Below, in pieces: positions 14,301-21,705 of a stretch of 64,000 nucleotides of DNA. The notes beneath the pieces were generated by a model that saw only the letters and a program-made list of their open reading frames with translations, made no database searches and was not told the DNA's origin. The stretch's first letter is position 1; each line of letters begins with the position of its first letter. The stretch comes from Sporosarcina globispora (GTDB lineage: Bacteria; Bacillota; Bacilli; Bacillales; Cytobacillaceae): NCBI RefSeq assembly GCF_001274725.1, contig NZ_LGUF01000007.1:3892090-3956089 (forward strand), written 5' to 3'. Made by a program: the position numbers and the translations under genes.

Positions 14301-15746
14301 TTACCAGATCAAAACTGCGATTAAAGTGGCGATAAAAAGGCTTGCAACGACTGGAATAAAGTTTTTCCGGGCCAGCTCAAGAGGAGAAAGCTGGAGGAAT
14401 CCTGCTACTGCAACGAGTGAAGACCAGGCAACAATCGTTCCTCCTCCCCAAATGGCACCCATTTGCCCAATCGCTGCCAAAGTCGAAGGATCGATATGGC
14501 TTCCATTTGCTAAAGCTCCAGATAAGGCACCTGTTAATGGCAGCCCAGAAAAACCTGATCCATCCAAGCCAGTGATCAGACCTACTATTAATAGGCCAAA
14601 CCCGGCTATAAACGCATTCTCCGGAATATATGCCTGGCCTGCCTGTATCATATCAAACAAAAAGGCAGGTTTGGCAGCACTTTCATCCAGAGATAGTATC
14701 GTGCCGGTGAAATCTGAGCTTCCCATAAAGAAGAAACCTGCTATTGGAATAACCGGAGCCATCGCTCTGAAGGCAAAGACAAATCCTTCTGTTAAATGCT
14801 CGCTTATTTTATCCAATGCATGGATGCGATTAAATGCTACAGTGGCAAGCACTAATAAAAGTGTCGCTACACCGCCAATAAAGGCAGCTCCATCTGTTCC
14901 TTCAAAGCCTGATTTACCCGTTAACTTTGTTGAAAACATATACATCATTACTGCCAGCATGGATAGAGGCACTAATACGGCAAAGATCTTGCCCCATGTA
15001 TTTTTCCTCTGAATGGTTTCAGCACTTTCTTCAGCGGTAGCAGCAAGCTCATTGGCTACACCAAAGAATGCAGCATCTTCGGAGTTAAAGGAAGAATCGT
15101 GATCTCCATTTTTAACAATCGATTTTCGATGAGCCAAGTAAATATAAGCCAAAGCACTTACTCCTGTAATAATGGAAAGAATTAATGTCTTATCGGCAAC
15201 CAGCGCCTTATCAATCCCGGCTGCTTTGGCACTAAGCATCGGCGCTACCTGCATGATATAATCAGAAGATAATGCCATTCCCTGACCAGATATAACAATA
15301 ACCATGGCAGCCGTCATTACAGGCAGACCAGCCCGGACTGCTGCAGGTACAAGCAATGCACAGATGAGCGGGACAGCAGGAGTCGGCCAGAAAAAGAGAG
15401 AAATTACATAGGTTGTAACCATTAATACTAAATATGAAACATGCCCATTGATCATTACCTTCTCAATCGGACCGATAAGCCTCTTATCGGCTCCCAGATC
15501 CTTCAATGAATTAAGAAGCGCGATCATGAGGGAAATAATTAAGAAGATGCTGAATAGCTCTTTTGCTGCTAGGAGATTAGCGTTAAATACCGCCTGGAAG
15601 CCAGCAATAAGACTTCCTTTATAGATGACTGCCACAAAGAAAGTTCCTATGATTACCGGCAATACAACGCCTCGTCTGAAAAGCATCGTTGTAATTACAG
15701 ACACAGTAACAATTGCATAAACCCAATGAGCAAATGTTAACTCCAT
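14301..15746 (-). CDS. Polytopic membrane permease, ion-transporter-superfamily-like
   Basis: A 481-residue membrane protein with about 12 hydrophobic helices. Glycine/proline-rich re-entrant-like loops, ISLFFWPTPAVPLICALLVPA in the first half and TGLDGSGFSGLPLTGALSG plus AIWGGGTIVAWSSLVAVAG in the second, recall carriers of the GntP/DctM/NhaC type for organic anions. A hydrophilic loop lies near 215-265. No known gene name fits. A perfect cluster operator lies at 15917-15930 upstream, so it is predicted to belong to the regulon. It may import the substrate or export a product; two unrelated permeases in one cluster would fit uptake plus exchange. Confidence 0.75.
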   Translation of the reverse strand: MELTFAHWVYAIVTVSVITTMLFRRGVVLPVIIGTFFVAVIYKGSLIAGFQAVFNANLLAAKELFSIFLIISLMIALLNSLKDLGADKRLIGPIEKVMINGHVSYLVLMVTTYVISLFFWPTPAVPLICALLVPAAVRAGLPVMTAAMVIVISGQGMALSSDYIMQVAPMLSAKAAGIDKALVADKTLILSIITGVSALAYIYLAHRKSIVKNGDHDSSFNSEDAAFFGVANELAATAEESAETIQRKNTWGKIFAVLVPLSMLAVMMYMFSTKLTGKSGFEGTDGAAFIGGVATLLLVLATVAFNRIHALDKISEHLTEGFVFAFRAMAPVIPIAGFFFMGSSDFTGTILSLDESAAKPAFLFDMIQAGQAYIPENAFIAGFGLLIVGLITGLDGSGFSGLPLTGALSGALANGSHIDPSTLAAIGQMGAIWGGGTIVAWSSLVAVAGFLQLSPLELARKNFIPVVASLFIATLIAVLIW

Positions 15747-15916
15747 ATATTCCCCTCCGTTTTTAGTTATAAAAATAACTCGCTATAAAAAGATTGCAAG
15801 AGACAGGCTGCAGGAGGCATGATCTGTATATCTTTAGCTGACTATGTAATACCCCAACATTTGGCTTAATCAGGAGGACTTGAAACACTTCCCAAATAGC
15901 ACACTGCATTTGGTGG

Positions 15917-15930
15917 ATTGTATACCAAAT
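15917..15930. promoter_or_regulatory. GntR-type operator upstream of permease 2
   Basis: ATTGTATACCAAAT; toward the gene ATTTGGTATACAAT, the fullest copy of the consensus in the window. Confidence 0.7.
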
Positions 15931-16244
15931 TAGACAAAAAACAAAAAAGCTTTAAGCATGGATGACTTTGTTATGTGCAGGCACGCCACCTGTATCATAC
16001 TATACTAATTTCTAATGCTCCTTCAGATGTTCTGCTCTATCAATCTGCATCCCCTCATCCAGACCATGAGAATATTGACCACCTCCCCTTATCACTATTT
16101 TTAACTTGTTTACTATAATAACACTAAAAATATCTATTGTGCAAATAATTTTGAAAATTTAGATGTTTTAATATTTTCTATAAAATATATTGCCCTTATG
16201 AAGGAATTAGGTTAAAATCTAGAATAAATTTGCACAAAGTATAT

Positions 16245-16253
16245 CGTATACCA
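16245..16253. promoter_or_regulatory. GntR-type operator upstream of NadX-like gene
   Basis: CGTATACCA within ATCGTATACCAATTT, one base off the consensus TTGTATACCAA, 53 bp before the start codon. Confidence 0.55.
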
Positions 16254-16261
16254 ATTTAAAA

Positions 16262-16298
16262 ACTCCTACCTTTTGGATAGGTGACCCCAAGGAGGAGT
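16262..16298 (+). promoter_or_regulatory. Hairpin that can mask the ribosome-binding site of the NadX-like gene
   Basis: ACTCCTACCTT (16262-16272) pairs with AAGGAGGAGT (16289-16298), ten pairs with a single bulged A, plus two inner G-C pairs. The right arm contains the whole AAGGAGG ribosome site. If the left arm is transcribed, translation would be blocked unless the stem is opened by a protein, ligand or the ribosome. Confidence 0.5.
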
Positions 16299-16305
16299 GA
16301 AAAAC

Positions 16306-17112
16306 ATGATTAAAGCTGGAATCATCGGGTATGGAACGCTGGGGAAAACCATTGCTGAATTAATAGAAGCCGGCCATGCTGGCAACGTGGAGTTAAAGTC
16401 AGTGCTGGTCAGAAGAAACAAGAGTGCAGAGCATGCTGACAAACTAACATTTGCGCTTACGTCAGATGAGGCCAAATTTTTTAATGAGGATTTAGATATT
16501 ATCATAGAAGCAGCGGGCCATCAGGCTTTACATTTGTTTGGGGAGAAAGTGCTGGCAAATGGAAGCCATCTTGTGGTGCTTTCCGTCGGAGCATTTGGAG
16601 ACACCGGTTTCTATGAAAAGCTGGAGACAGCAGCCAGCCAGCATAACCGGCAGATCTTTATCCCCTCTGCCGCAATCGCCGGCCTGGACCGGATTGCTGC
16701 AGGAGCGTTAGGAGAAATTGAAGATATTACCTTAATCACAAGAAAGCATCCTCGCAGCTGGAAAGGTACGATAGCGGAAGACAAAGTGGATTTACAAACG
16801 CTGACTGAACCTGTTTGTATTTATGAAGGGAATGCACGAGAGTCATCCAGGCTGTTTCCTCAAAGCGTGAATGTCTCAGCAGCCTTAAGCCTTGCAGGAA
16901 TCGGCTTTGAAAATACAAAGGTGAAGGTGTATGCCGATCCGACCATACAATCGAATACGCATACCATCAAAGCAAAGGGTTATTTTGGCGAGGTTGAAAT
17001 ATCTGTTTCAAATGTTCCCTATGAAGAAAATCCCAAATCCAGTCCGATTGTGGCCATGAGTGTAGCCAAGGTTTTAAAGAATTTAACCTCGCCATTTGTG
17101 ATTGGAGTATAG
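16306..17112 (+). CDS. L-aspartate dehydrogenase-like NAD(P)-dependent amino acid dehydrogenase
   Basis: A 268-residue protein with a Rossmann start (KAGIIGYGTLGKTIAELI) and the body of the aspartate dehydrogenase (NadX) family: IIEAAGHQAL, LVVLSVGAFGD, IPSAAIAGLDRIAAG, ITRKHPRSW, and a C-terminal SSPIVAMSVAKVLKNL. Such enzymes interconvert aspartate and iminoaspartate/oxaloacetate plus ammonia, or act on related amino acids. No nadA/nadC/nadB is nearby, so a catabolic rather than NAD-biosynthetic role is likely; RidA in the same cluster would handle iminoaspartate-like products. ATG at 16306 fits AAGGAGG. The ribosome site can be sequestered in a hairpin. Confidence 0.88.
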   Translation: MIKAGIIGYGTLGKTIAELIEAGHAGNVELKSVLVRRNKSAEHADKLTFALTSDEAKFFNEDLDIIIEAAGHQALHLFGEKVLANGSHLVVLSVGAFGDTGFYEKLETAASQHNRQIFIPSAAIAGLDRIAAGALGEIEDITLITRKHPRSWKGTIAEDKVDLQTLTEPVCIYEGNARESSRLFPQSVNVSAALSLAGIGFENTKVKVYADPTIQSNTHTIKAKGYFGEVEISVSNVPYEENPKSSPIVAMSVAKVLKNLTSPFVIGV

Positions 17113-17113
17113 A

Positions 17114-17152
17114 AAAATTAAGAAAGGGCTTCTGCTCTTTCTTAATTTTTCT
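17114..17152. terminator. Bidirectional terminator, NadX-like gene and GntR paralogue 2
   Basis: GAAAAATTAAGAAAG pairs with CTTTCTTAATTTTTC around an 8-base loop, between two convergent genes, and overlaps the last codons of the GntR gene. Confidence 0.85.
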
Positions 17153-17816
17153 TCTCACTCTGCTTCACTGCTTCAATATATGCTTTTTTGGAGTTTTCAA
17201 TATGTATTTTTGTCAGATATTCAGCCATTTCCATTTCTTTATTCACAACGGATTCCATGATTTTTAAATGCTCCTCCATTGACTGCTTTGCCCTTCCCGG
17301 ATTTTTATGGCCTATTTTGGCAAATGCCCGTATGTAGTCGGAAAGCCCGCTCAGCATTTCATATAGCTTCACATTTTTGGCAGAGCTGTATAAGAGATGA
17401 TTGAGCTCTCTGTGCAATTCTGACGCATCCTCTTCAGGGTTGCTCAAGTATTCTTTAACTTTTTGAATGCTTGCCTTGAACTTGCTTTCCATTTCATCAT
17501 CGAGTTTTTGAACGGCTAATTTTGCTGCCAAAACTTCAAGGGATGATAAAATTGTAAACACTTCAATAATTTCCTTTTCAGAAATATCGGCAACGATTAC
17601 TCCTTTTCTTGGGACTGTCTTTACAAATCCTTGAGATTCCAATCGGAACAGGGCTTCCCGAATTGGTGTCCTGCTGATATTTAATCTCTCTGCAAGTTCA
17701 CGTTCCACCAAACGGTCTCCCGCTTTAAATTCCCCGTCCAAAATAAGATCCTTAATATGAAGATAAACCCTCTCCCGAATCGAGATCAGATTATCTTCCG
17801 TCCAGTTATTCCCCAT
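17142..17816 (-). CDS. GntR-family regulator, FCD subfamily (paralogue 2)
   Basis: A 224-residue FCD-type GntR regulator. Winged HTH at about residues 10-78 with NISRTPIREALFRLESQGF, FCD domain after that (VFTILSSLEVLAAKLAVQK; EHLKIMESVVNKE). It is a close paralogue of the protein at 4589-5275, identical in the recognition helix, and the two bracket the catabolic cluster. The ATG at 17816 follows AGAGGGAAATGG; a longer frame to 17933 would add about 39 unrelated residues and overlap the upstream gene. Two effector domains with one operator type suggests response to two related metabolites (inference). Confidence 0.92.
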   Translation of the reverse strand: MGNNWTEDNLISIRERVYLHIKDLILDGEFKAGDRLVERELAERLNISRTPIREALFRLESQGFVKTVPRKGVIVADISEKEIIEVFTILSSLEVLAAKLAVQKLDDEMESKFKASIQKVKEYLSNPEEDASELHRELNHLLYSSAKNVKLYEMLSGLSDYIRAFAKIGHKNPGRAKQSMEEHLKIMESVVNKEMEMAEYLTKIHIENSKKAYIEAVKQSEKKN

Positions 17817-17922
17817 CCATTTCCCTCTTTCTCTTTTGTTACTTAATGATAAGTATAACTTACCTAGCGGGGTACAGCAATTTTTTGGCTGTTTTACCAA
17901 GGGGTTCTTCTTGACAGCATGC

Positions 17923-18543
17923 TTAAGGCACATTCATTTTTTCAATCATTCCTCTCGAGGTCTGATCATTCGCAGCTACACGAGCAATGATTTCCGCGAT
18001 AATCTCCGAAAGCTTTATAACCATATACAATCTGGTGCTATTCAAGGAATGTACAGGCGACAATGGATCCAAGGTATTCACAATCGCCTTCAAATGATAG
18101 TCGCCAACACTCGGTAAGCCCCGATTCACTGCATTTCCCGGAATAAACGATCCTTCCCTTATTAAAATATATCCGATTTGCCGCTCGTCTCCGAGACAGG
18201 CATCTATGCAAAATATAAACGGATCATGGTGGGTTTCTTTGATTTCTTTAAGTACTTTCTTGATATTTAATGCGTGAACCGGCTCTTTCAAAGACCCATA
18301 TACGGGATAGGGAATGTTCTTTTCTTTGAGGATCTTCCCTGTCAATGGCCCAAGAGAGTCTCCTGTTGAGCGGTCAGAGCCAATGCATAAGATAACGATT
18401 TCCCTGGATGAGCTGTGAAAAATCTGTTCAACCTTTGATGCCATCTTTTCAATTTCCGCTTCTCCCGTTGTTTCTTTAACGGAAATATAACTTGCTGCAT
18501 CGGCGATTTTATTGCTCTTTTTGCTGGATGAAAATGGCCACAT
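17923..18543 (-). CDS. yyaC: YyaC-type sporulation protein (DUF1256, spore protease-like)
   Basis: A 206-residue protein of the YyaC/DUF1256 family, related in fold to germination protease GPR and hydrogenase maturation peptidases. Diagnostic segments are LCIGSDRSTGDSLGPLTG, VYGSLKEPVHALNI, FCIDACLGD and NRGLPSVGDYHLKAIVN. It is expected in the forespore or mother cell during sporulation; its exact activity is unproven. TAGGGAGGGGGG precedes the ATG. The neighbour downstream is the second GntR regulator, and a partial operator-like site lies 70 bp upstream, so it is unclear whether YyaC belongs to the cluster or merely borders it. Confidence 0.88.
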   Translation of the reverse strand: MWPFSSSKKSNKIADAASYISVKETTGEAEIEKMASKVEQIFHSSSREIVILCIGSDRSTGDSLGPLTGKILKEKNIPYPVYGSLKEPVHALNIKKVLKEIKETHHDPFIFCIDACLGDERQIGYILIREGSFIPGNAVNRGLPSVGDYHLKAIVNTLDPLSPVHSLNSTRLYMVIKLSEIIAEIIARVAANDQTSRGMIEKMNVP

Positions 18544-18971
18544 ATTGTCCCCCCTCCCTAGCTAATCGTGTTCTATTTTTTCAAACCATAACTTAATTGA
18601 TAATCATTCTTAGTGTATACAATGAGCATATCAAGTGTAAATTTATTTAACGAATATATTATGGACTACCCTGACCTTTACAGATATATCCTCAAATATT
18701 AAATATCTTTCTATAATCATACTAGATGCCCAAGCATCAGTTCATCCTCTTTTTGCGTTAATTAGAGAATATTTTACTTCCTGATACACACCATATTTTT
18801 ACGAGGTGATCATAATGAAAGAAATGGATTGTTCTCCAATTTTAATTGAAAAAGCCTTTCCTCCTTAAGTTAGATTTGAAGTATCTGTAATATAAAAATA
18901 ACTATTTCGCCTTTCGAAAAAGATGCTATAATACTATTTATAAAATTTTACAGAAATGAAGGCGAGTTCGA
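18544..18971. other. Gap between yyaC and the DMT exporter
   Basis: 428 bases containing TAGTGTATACAATG (18612-18625), which resembles half of the cluster operator, a GATAATCATTCTTA element that partly resembles a Fur box, and a candidate 17-residue ORF at 18815-18868. A TATAAT at 18927-18932 may be the minus-10 of the DMT gene. Nothing else is clear. Confidence 0.45.
18815..18868 (+). CDS. Putative 17-residue peptide ORF
   Basis: ATG at 18815 follows ACGAGGTGAT at good spacing and encodes 17 residues (begins MKEMDCSP, ends AFPP) before TAA. There is no terminator-like hairpin directly behind it. It could be a translated leader or chance. Its last codons contain CCTTTCCTCCTT, complementary to a ribosome-binding site. 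Confidence 0.25.
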   Translation: MKEMDCSPILIEKAFPP

Positions 18972-19907
18972 TTGAAAAAGAGATTATGGCTTATTTATGG
19001 AATGCTGACTTTGGCTACTGCGACCTGGGGCAGCGCATTTATTGCCGGCAAGATTGCTGTTCAAAGCTTTGAACCTGCAACAGTTGCTTTTTTGAGATTT
19101 TTCGGAGCTGCCATCCTGCTTTTTCCTCTTATGTGGATCATGGAGAAAGACCGAAAAAGACCGAATCTAAGGGATCATGGATTGTTTGCTCTTTTAGGCC
19201 TGACCGGAATTGCCCTGTATAATATTTGTTTTTTCTTTGCCACAAAGCACGCACCTGTTATTAAAAGCTCATTGTTTATTGCTTCAAACCCGGTCCTGAT
19301 CATCCTTTTATCAGGGTTATTCCTAAAAGAGAGGATAACGAAAAATCATATCATTGGAATGGCCGTTGCTCTAACTGGTGTAGTGTTTATTATTACAGAT
19401 GGCCATTTGCTCACTCTTTTCCAATATGGCTTTGAACCAATTGACTTTGTATTGCTGGGGGCTGTGGTCAGCTGGGCTATCTATAGTGTTGTGGGAAAAG
19501 TGGTTTTGAAAAAATTTAGCTCAGTGGAATCCACCACTTATGCAGTTGCCTATGGAACGTTATTTCTATTGCCATTTGCTTCTGCTGAAACATCGTGGAT
19601 GGATATTCAGCAAGCCAGCATTACGACTTGGGCTGCAATCGCCCATATGAGTATTTTTGTGACTGTGGTTTCATTTGTCATGTATTATAACGGAATTAAA
19701 GAGGTCGGTGCGGCTAAGGCCTCCATTTTTATTAATGTGATGCCTGTGTCTGCCGTTATCATGGCTACGGTCTTTTTGGGTGAGACGTTCACCATGGCTC
19801 ATGGAATAGGAGCAGCCTTTGTTCTGACGGGTGTTTATATAGGGACAAATGCTAAAATGTTTCAAAGAAGGATTAATAAACAGACCATGAAAAATGAGAC
19901 TGCATAG
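18972..19907 (+). CDS. EamA/DMT-superfamily transporter
   Basis: A 311-residue membrane protein with ten helices arranged as two EamA repeats: TWGSAFIAGKIAVQSFEPA opens the first, and VSWAIYSVVGKVVLKKFSS opens the second. Members export amino acids, nucleosides or other metabolites; the substrate cannot be read from the sequence. The start is a TTG 8 bp after GAAGGCGAG. It has no co-directional neighbour and converges on the RRNPP regulator, with a TGCATAG-GTT-CTATGCA hairpin over its stop codon acting as a likely terminator. Confidence 0.88.
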   Translation: MKKRLWLIYGMLTLATATWGSAFIAGKIAVQSFEPATVAFLRFFGAAILLFPLMWIMEKDRKRPNLRDHGLFALLGLTGIALYNICFFFATKHAPVIKSSLFIASNPVLIILLSGLFLKERITKNHIIGMAVALTGVVFIITDGHLLTLFQYGFEPIDFVLLGAVVSWAIYSVVGKVVLKKFSSVESTTYAVAYGTLFLLPFASAETSWMDIQQASITTWAAIAHMSIFVTVVSFVMYYNGIKEVGAAKASIFINVMPVSAVIMATVFLGETFTMAHGIGAAFVLTGVYIGTNAKMFQRRINKQTMKNETA

Positions 19908-19956
19908 GTTCTATGCAATCTTATTTATCGTTTTGGAATTGTACTCGAAAAAAAAT

Positions 19957-21204
19957 CTACTCATGATCATAATAGCTTTTTTGTTTATGTATAAAAGAAT
20001 GGGCAAGCTCAATTGCTTTTTGATCCTTGCCTTTCTCTGAGTAAAATTGGAAAAGCTTTTTTTCATAATGATCGATTAATAGGCCATAGCCAATTTTTTT
20101 AAAGTAAGGCAATGCTGTTTCCGCAATAAATTGATAGTATTGCTGTTCTTCATTTTTCAATAGATGAAGATGAAGCTGAAAATGAATCCAAGTAAATGAT
20201 TGGGTTGCTTTTGCCATCTCCAAGCCTCCTTCAGCTAATTTTATTAACGCATTTCCTGACTTGAGTTTTCCTTTATAGCAGGTATGGATGTATCCATCTA
20301 AAGCAGTTAAATAGTGAGGGGTATTTTCTGCGGTAAGCTTTAGTGCTTCCTCATAAAGGCTTCCTGATTCCCGGTATTTCTTCCGTCGAAAATATTCAAA
20401 TGCCAGGTTATGATAAAGATTGGATTTTCGGTCTCCTGAATTGCACGCATCACAAAGCTTAATTAACTGTTCATATTTTTCCTTTGTTTCATTAAAATCA
20501 TGAAGTTCTTTCGCATTCAGCTGAACAATCAGCAGCATTTCAGTGTCGATTATCCGGAGTATGTTTAAGGTTCTTTGAAAATATTGAAGAGCCTTTTTGC
20601 CATAATAATAGGCTGTGATATTTGAATGGATGGAATGGTAAGCAATCGCTAAATGATAATAGTATTCATCATAATTGTACTGATCCCTGTCAATGGAAGC
20701 TAAACAGCTGATACAGTCACTGTATTGACCTGTACGAAAATAATAGATGCCCTGGATATGCTTCAACAGATTAGCATCATGAGGTGAAAAGGCAGCTGAA
20801 GTTTTATTAAGTTCTGAAATCAATTTTGATGCACTCTCCAAATCACTCACAGATATATAATACCTGGCTGACAGCAGGCCATACAGAGTCTGAAAATCAG
20901 GCATATGAATCAGTTTCTCATCCTGCAGTTGTTTTTTTATCAGTTCAGATTCCTGTATTCGCTGCATGATCATGCTCTCCTGCCATTCATTTAGCCTCTT
21001 TGCAAGCTGATGAAATCGAATGATTTCTTCTTCAGGATTAATGCCGAGCCTCCTGGCCAGGAGATGCGTAATTTCCCCAGAGTATTCGGTAATTCCCCGT
21101 TCAATTTTACTTAAATGGGTAACCGAACAAATCCCTTCTCCGAGCTGACCCTGAGTTAGACCTTCTCTTTCTCTGTAAAACTTAATAATTTTCCCAATGA
21201 TCAT
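19957..21204 (-). CDS. RRNPP-type (NprR/PlcR-like) HTH-TPR regulator
   Basis: A 415-residue protein: an N-terminal XRE-type HTH at residues 1-60 (GLTQGQLGEGICSVTHLSKI) followed by TPR repeats from about 70 to 400 (for example LAIAYHSIHSNITAYYYGKK, YHNLAFEYFRRKKYRESG). Length and layout match NprR, which binds a secreted, re-imported oligopeptide and switches between DNA binding and phosphotransferase inhibition. Partner propeptide genes normally lie directly downstream; here only 49 bp separate it from the convergent exporter gene and no such ORF is present. Two palindromes TTTTCTAT-N-ATAGAAAA lie just upstream and probably mediate autoregulation. Confidence 0.88.
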   Translation of the reverse strand: MIIGKIIKFYREREGLTQGQLGEGICSVTHLSKIERGITEYSGEITHLLARRLGINPEEEIIRFHQLAKRLNEWQESMIMQRIQESELIKKQLQDEKLIHMPDFQTLYGLLSARYYISVSDLESASKLISELNKTSAAFSPHDANLLKHIQGIYYFRTGQYSDCISCLASIDRDQYNYDEYYYHLAIAYHSIHSNITAYYYGKKALQYFQRTLNILRIIDTEMLLIVQLNAKELHDFNETKEKYEQLIKLCDACNSGDRKSNLYHNLAFEYFRRKKYRESGSLYEEALKLTAENTPHYLTALDGYIHTCYKGKLKSGNALIKLAEGGLEMAKATQSFTWIHFQLHLHLLKNEEQQYYQFIAETALPYFKKIGYGLLIDHYEKKLFQFYSEKGKDQKAIELAHSFIHKQKSYYDHE

Positions 21205-21222
21205 GCTGCACCTCAGTATAAA

Positions 21223-21243
21223 TTTTCTATTATTATAGAGAAA
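21223..21243. promoter_or_regulatory. Palindromic operator 1 upstream of the RRNPP regulator
   Basis: TTTTCTAT-TATT-ATAGAGAAA, 19 bp before the start codon; the minus strand contains TATAAT within it, so binding would block the promoter. Confidence 0.55.
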
Positions 21244-21253
21244 TTGCCAGTGA

Positions 21254-21275
21254 TTTTCTATAGGTTAATAGAAAA
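21254..21275. promoter_or_regulatory. Palindromic operator 2 upstream of the RRNPP regulator
   Basis: TTTTCTAT-AGGTTA-ATAGAAAA, perfect 8-bp arms, 31 bp from operator 1 (three helical turns), consistent with cooperative binding of two dimers. Confidence 0.6.
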
Positions 21276-21388
21276 AGGCAGGAAAATAGTTCTCCAGCTT
21301 CTGAACCATTTTTATTTTGACACTAACCCAATCTGCTTTATGAATTCAGCAAATGCTTTTCTTTCAGCTAGTCTCTTTCGGCTGGCTG

Positions 21389-21570
21389 TTCATAGTTCTT
21401 TTCTATCTGGCGTTCATAACGACTGTTTTACTGTCTTTGTTTCTATTTTCGTCATTTTGAACTTTCATAATGACCCTTTTCCTTGCCTGGCTTCACTTTT
21501 CGGCTTCATGAACACTTCATGGTGACAATTTTCGTTCCCCGGGTTCTACCTTTGCCGTCATGAACATTTT
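21389..21570. repeat. Degenerate intergenic array with 51-52 bp period (TTCATAATGAC ... GTCATGAAC)
   Basis: TTCATnnYGAC occurs at 21413, 21464 and 21516 (period 51 and 52), and each unit ends in a mirror element GTCATTTTGAAC, CTTCATGAAC or CGTCATGAAC ending at 21462, 21513 and 21565. A further partial TTCATAGTTC lies at 21389. Spacer sequence is C/T-rich (CCTTTTCC, TTTTCG). It fills the gap 21276-21664; no gene is seen there. Confidence 0.65.
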
Positions 21571-21664
21571 AAGATATTTGTATAGGCTGCGGGGAAGACC
21601 AGCAGCCTCACCCTCTCACTTTTGGACCACAATTCTACACCAATCACTTCTCAAAATCGCGAGT

Positions 21665-21697
21665 TAAAAAGGACACTTCTTCGAATCAGAAGTGTCC
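21665..21697 (-). terminator. Terminator after the alpha/beta hydrolase gene
   Basis: GGACACTTCT (21671-21680) pairs with AGAAGTGTCC (21688-21697); on the minus strand TTTTTAAC follows, 9 bp past the stop. Confidence 0.85.
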
Positions 21698-21705
21698 AAA
21701 GTCTA

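Larger units (their letters stand above)
15747..16305. other. Divergent intergenic region between permease 2 and NadX-like gene
   Basis: No gene is visible in these 559 bases. They hold two cluster operators (15917-15930 and about 16245-16253), AT-rich promoter-like sequence, and the ribosome-site hairpin of the downstream gene. Confidence 0.6.

Noticed and set aside
14326-15012. Long plus-strand frame of 228 codons opposite permease 2
   Set aside because: It is antisense to a hydrophobic membrane protein, is rich in Ala/Pro/Lys without domain motifs, has no ribosome site, and is a frame shadow.
17816-17933. Longer N-terminus for the second GntR regulator
   Set aside because: The extra 39 residues have no GntR homology, no ribosome site, and overlap yyaC; the paralogue starts at the equivalent of 17816.
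18590-18610. Fur box near yyaC (TTGATAATCATTCTTA)
   Set aside because: Only one half matches the 7-1-7 pattern well, and no iron-related gene is adjacent.
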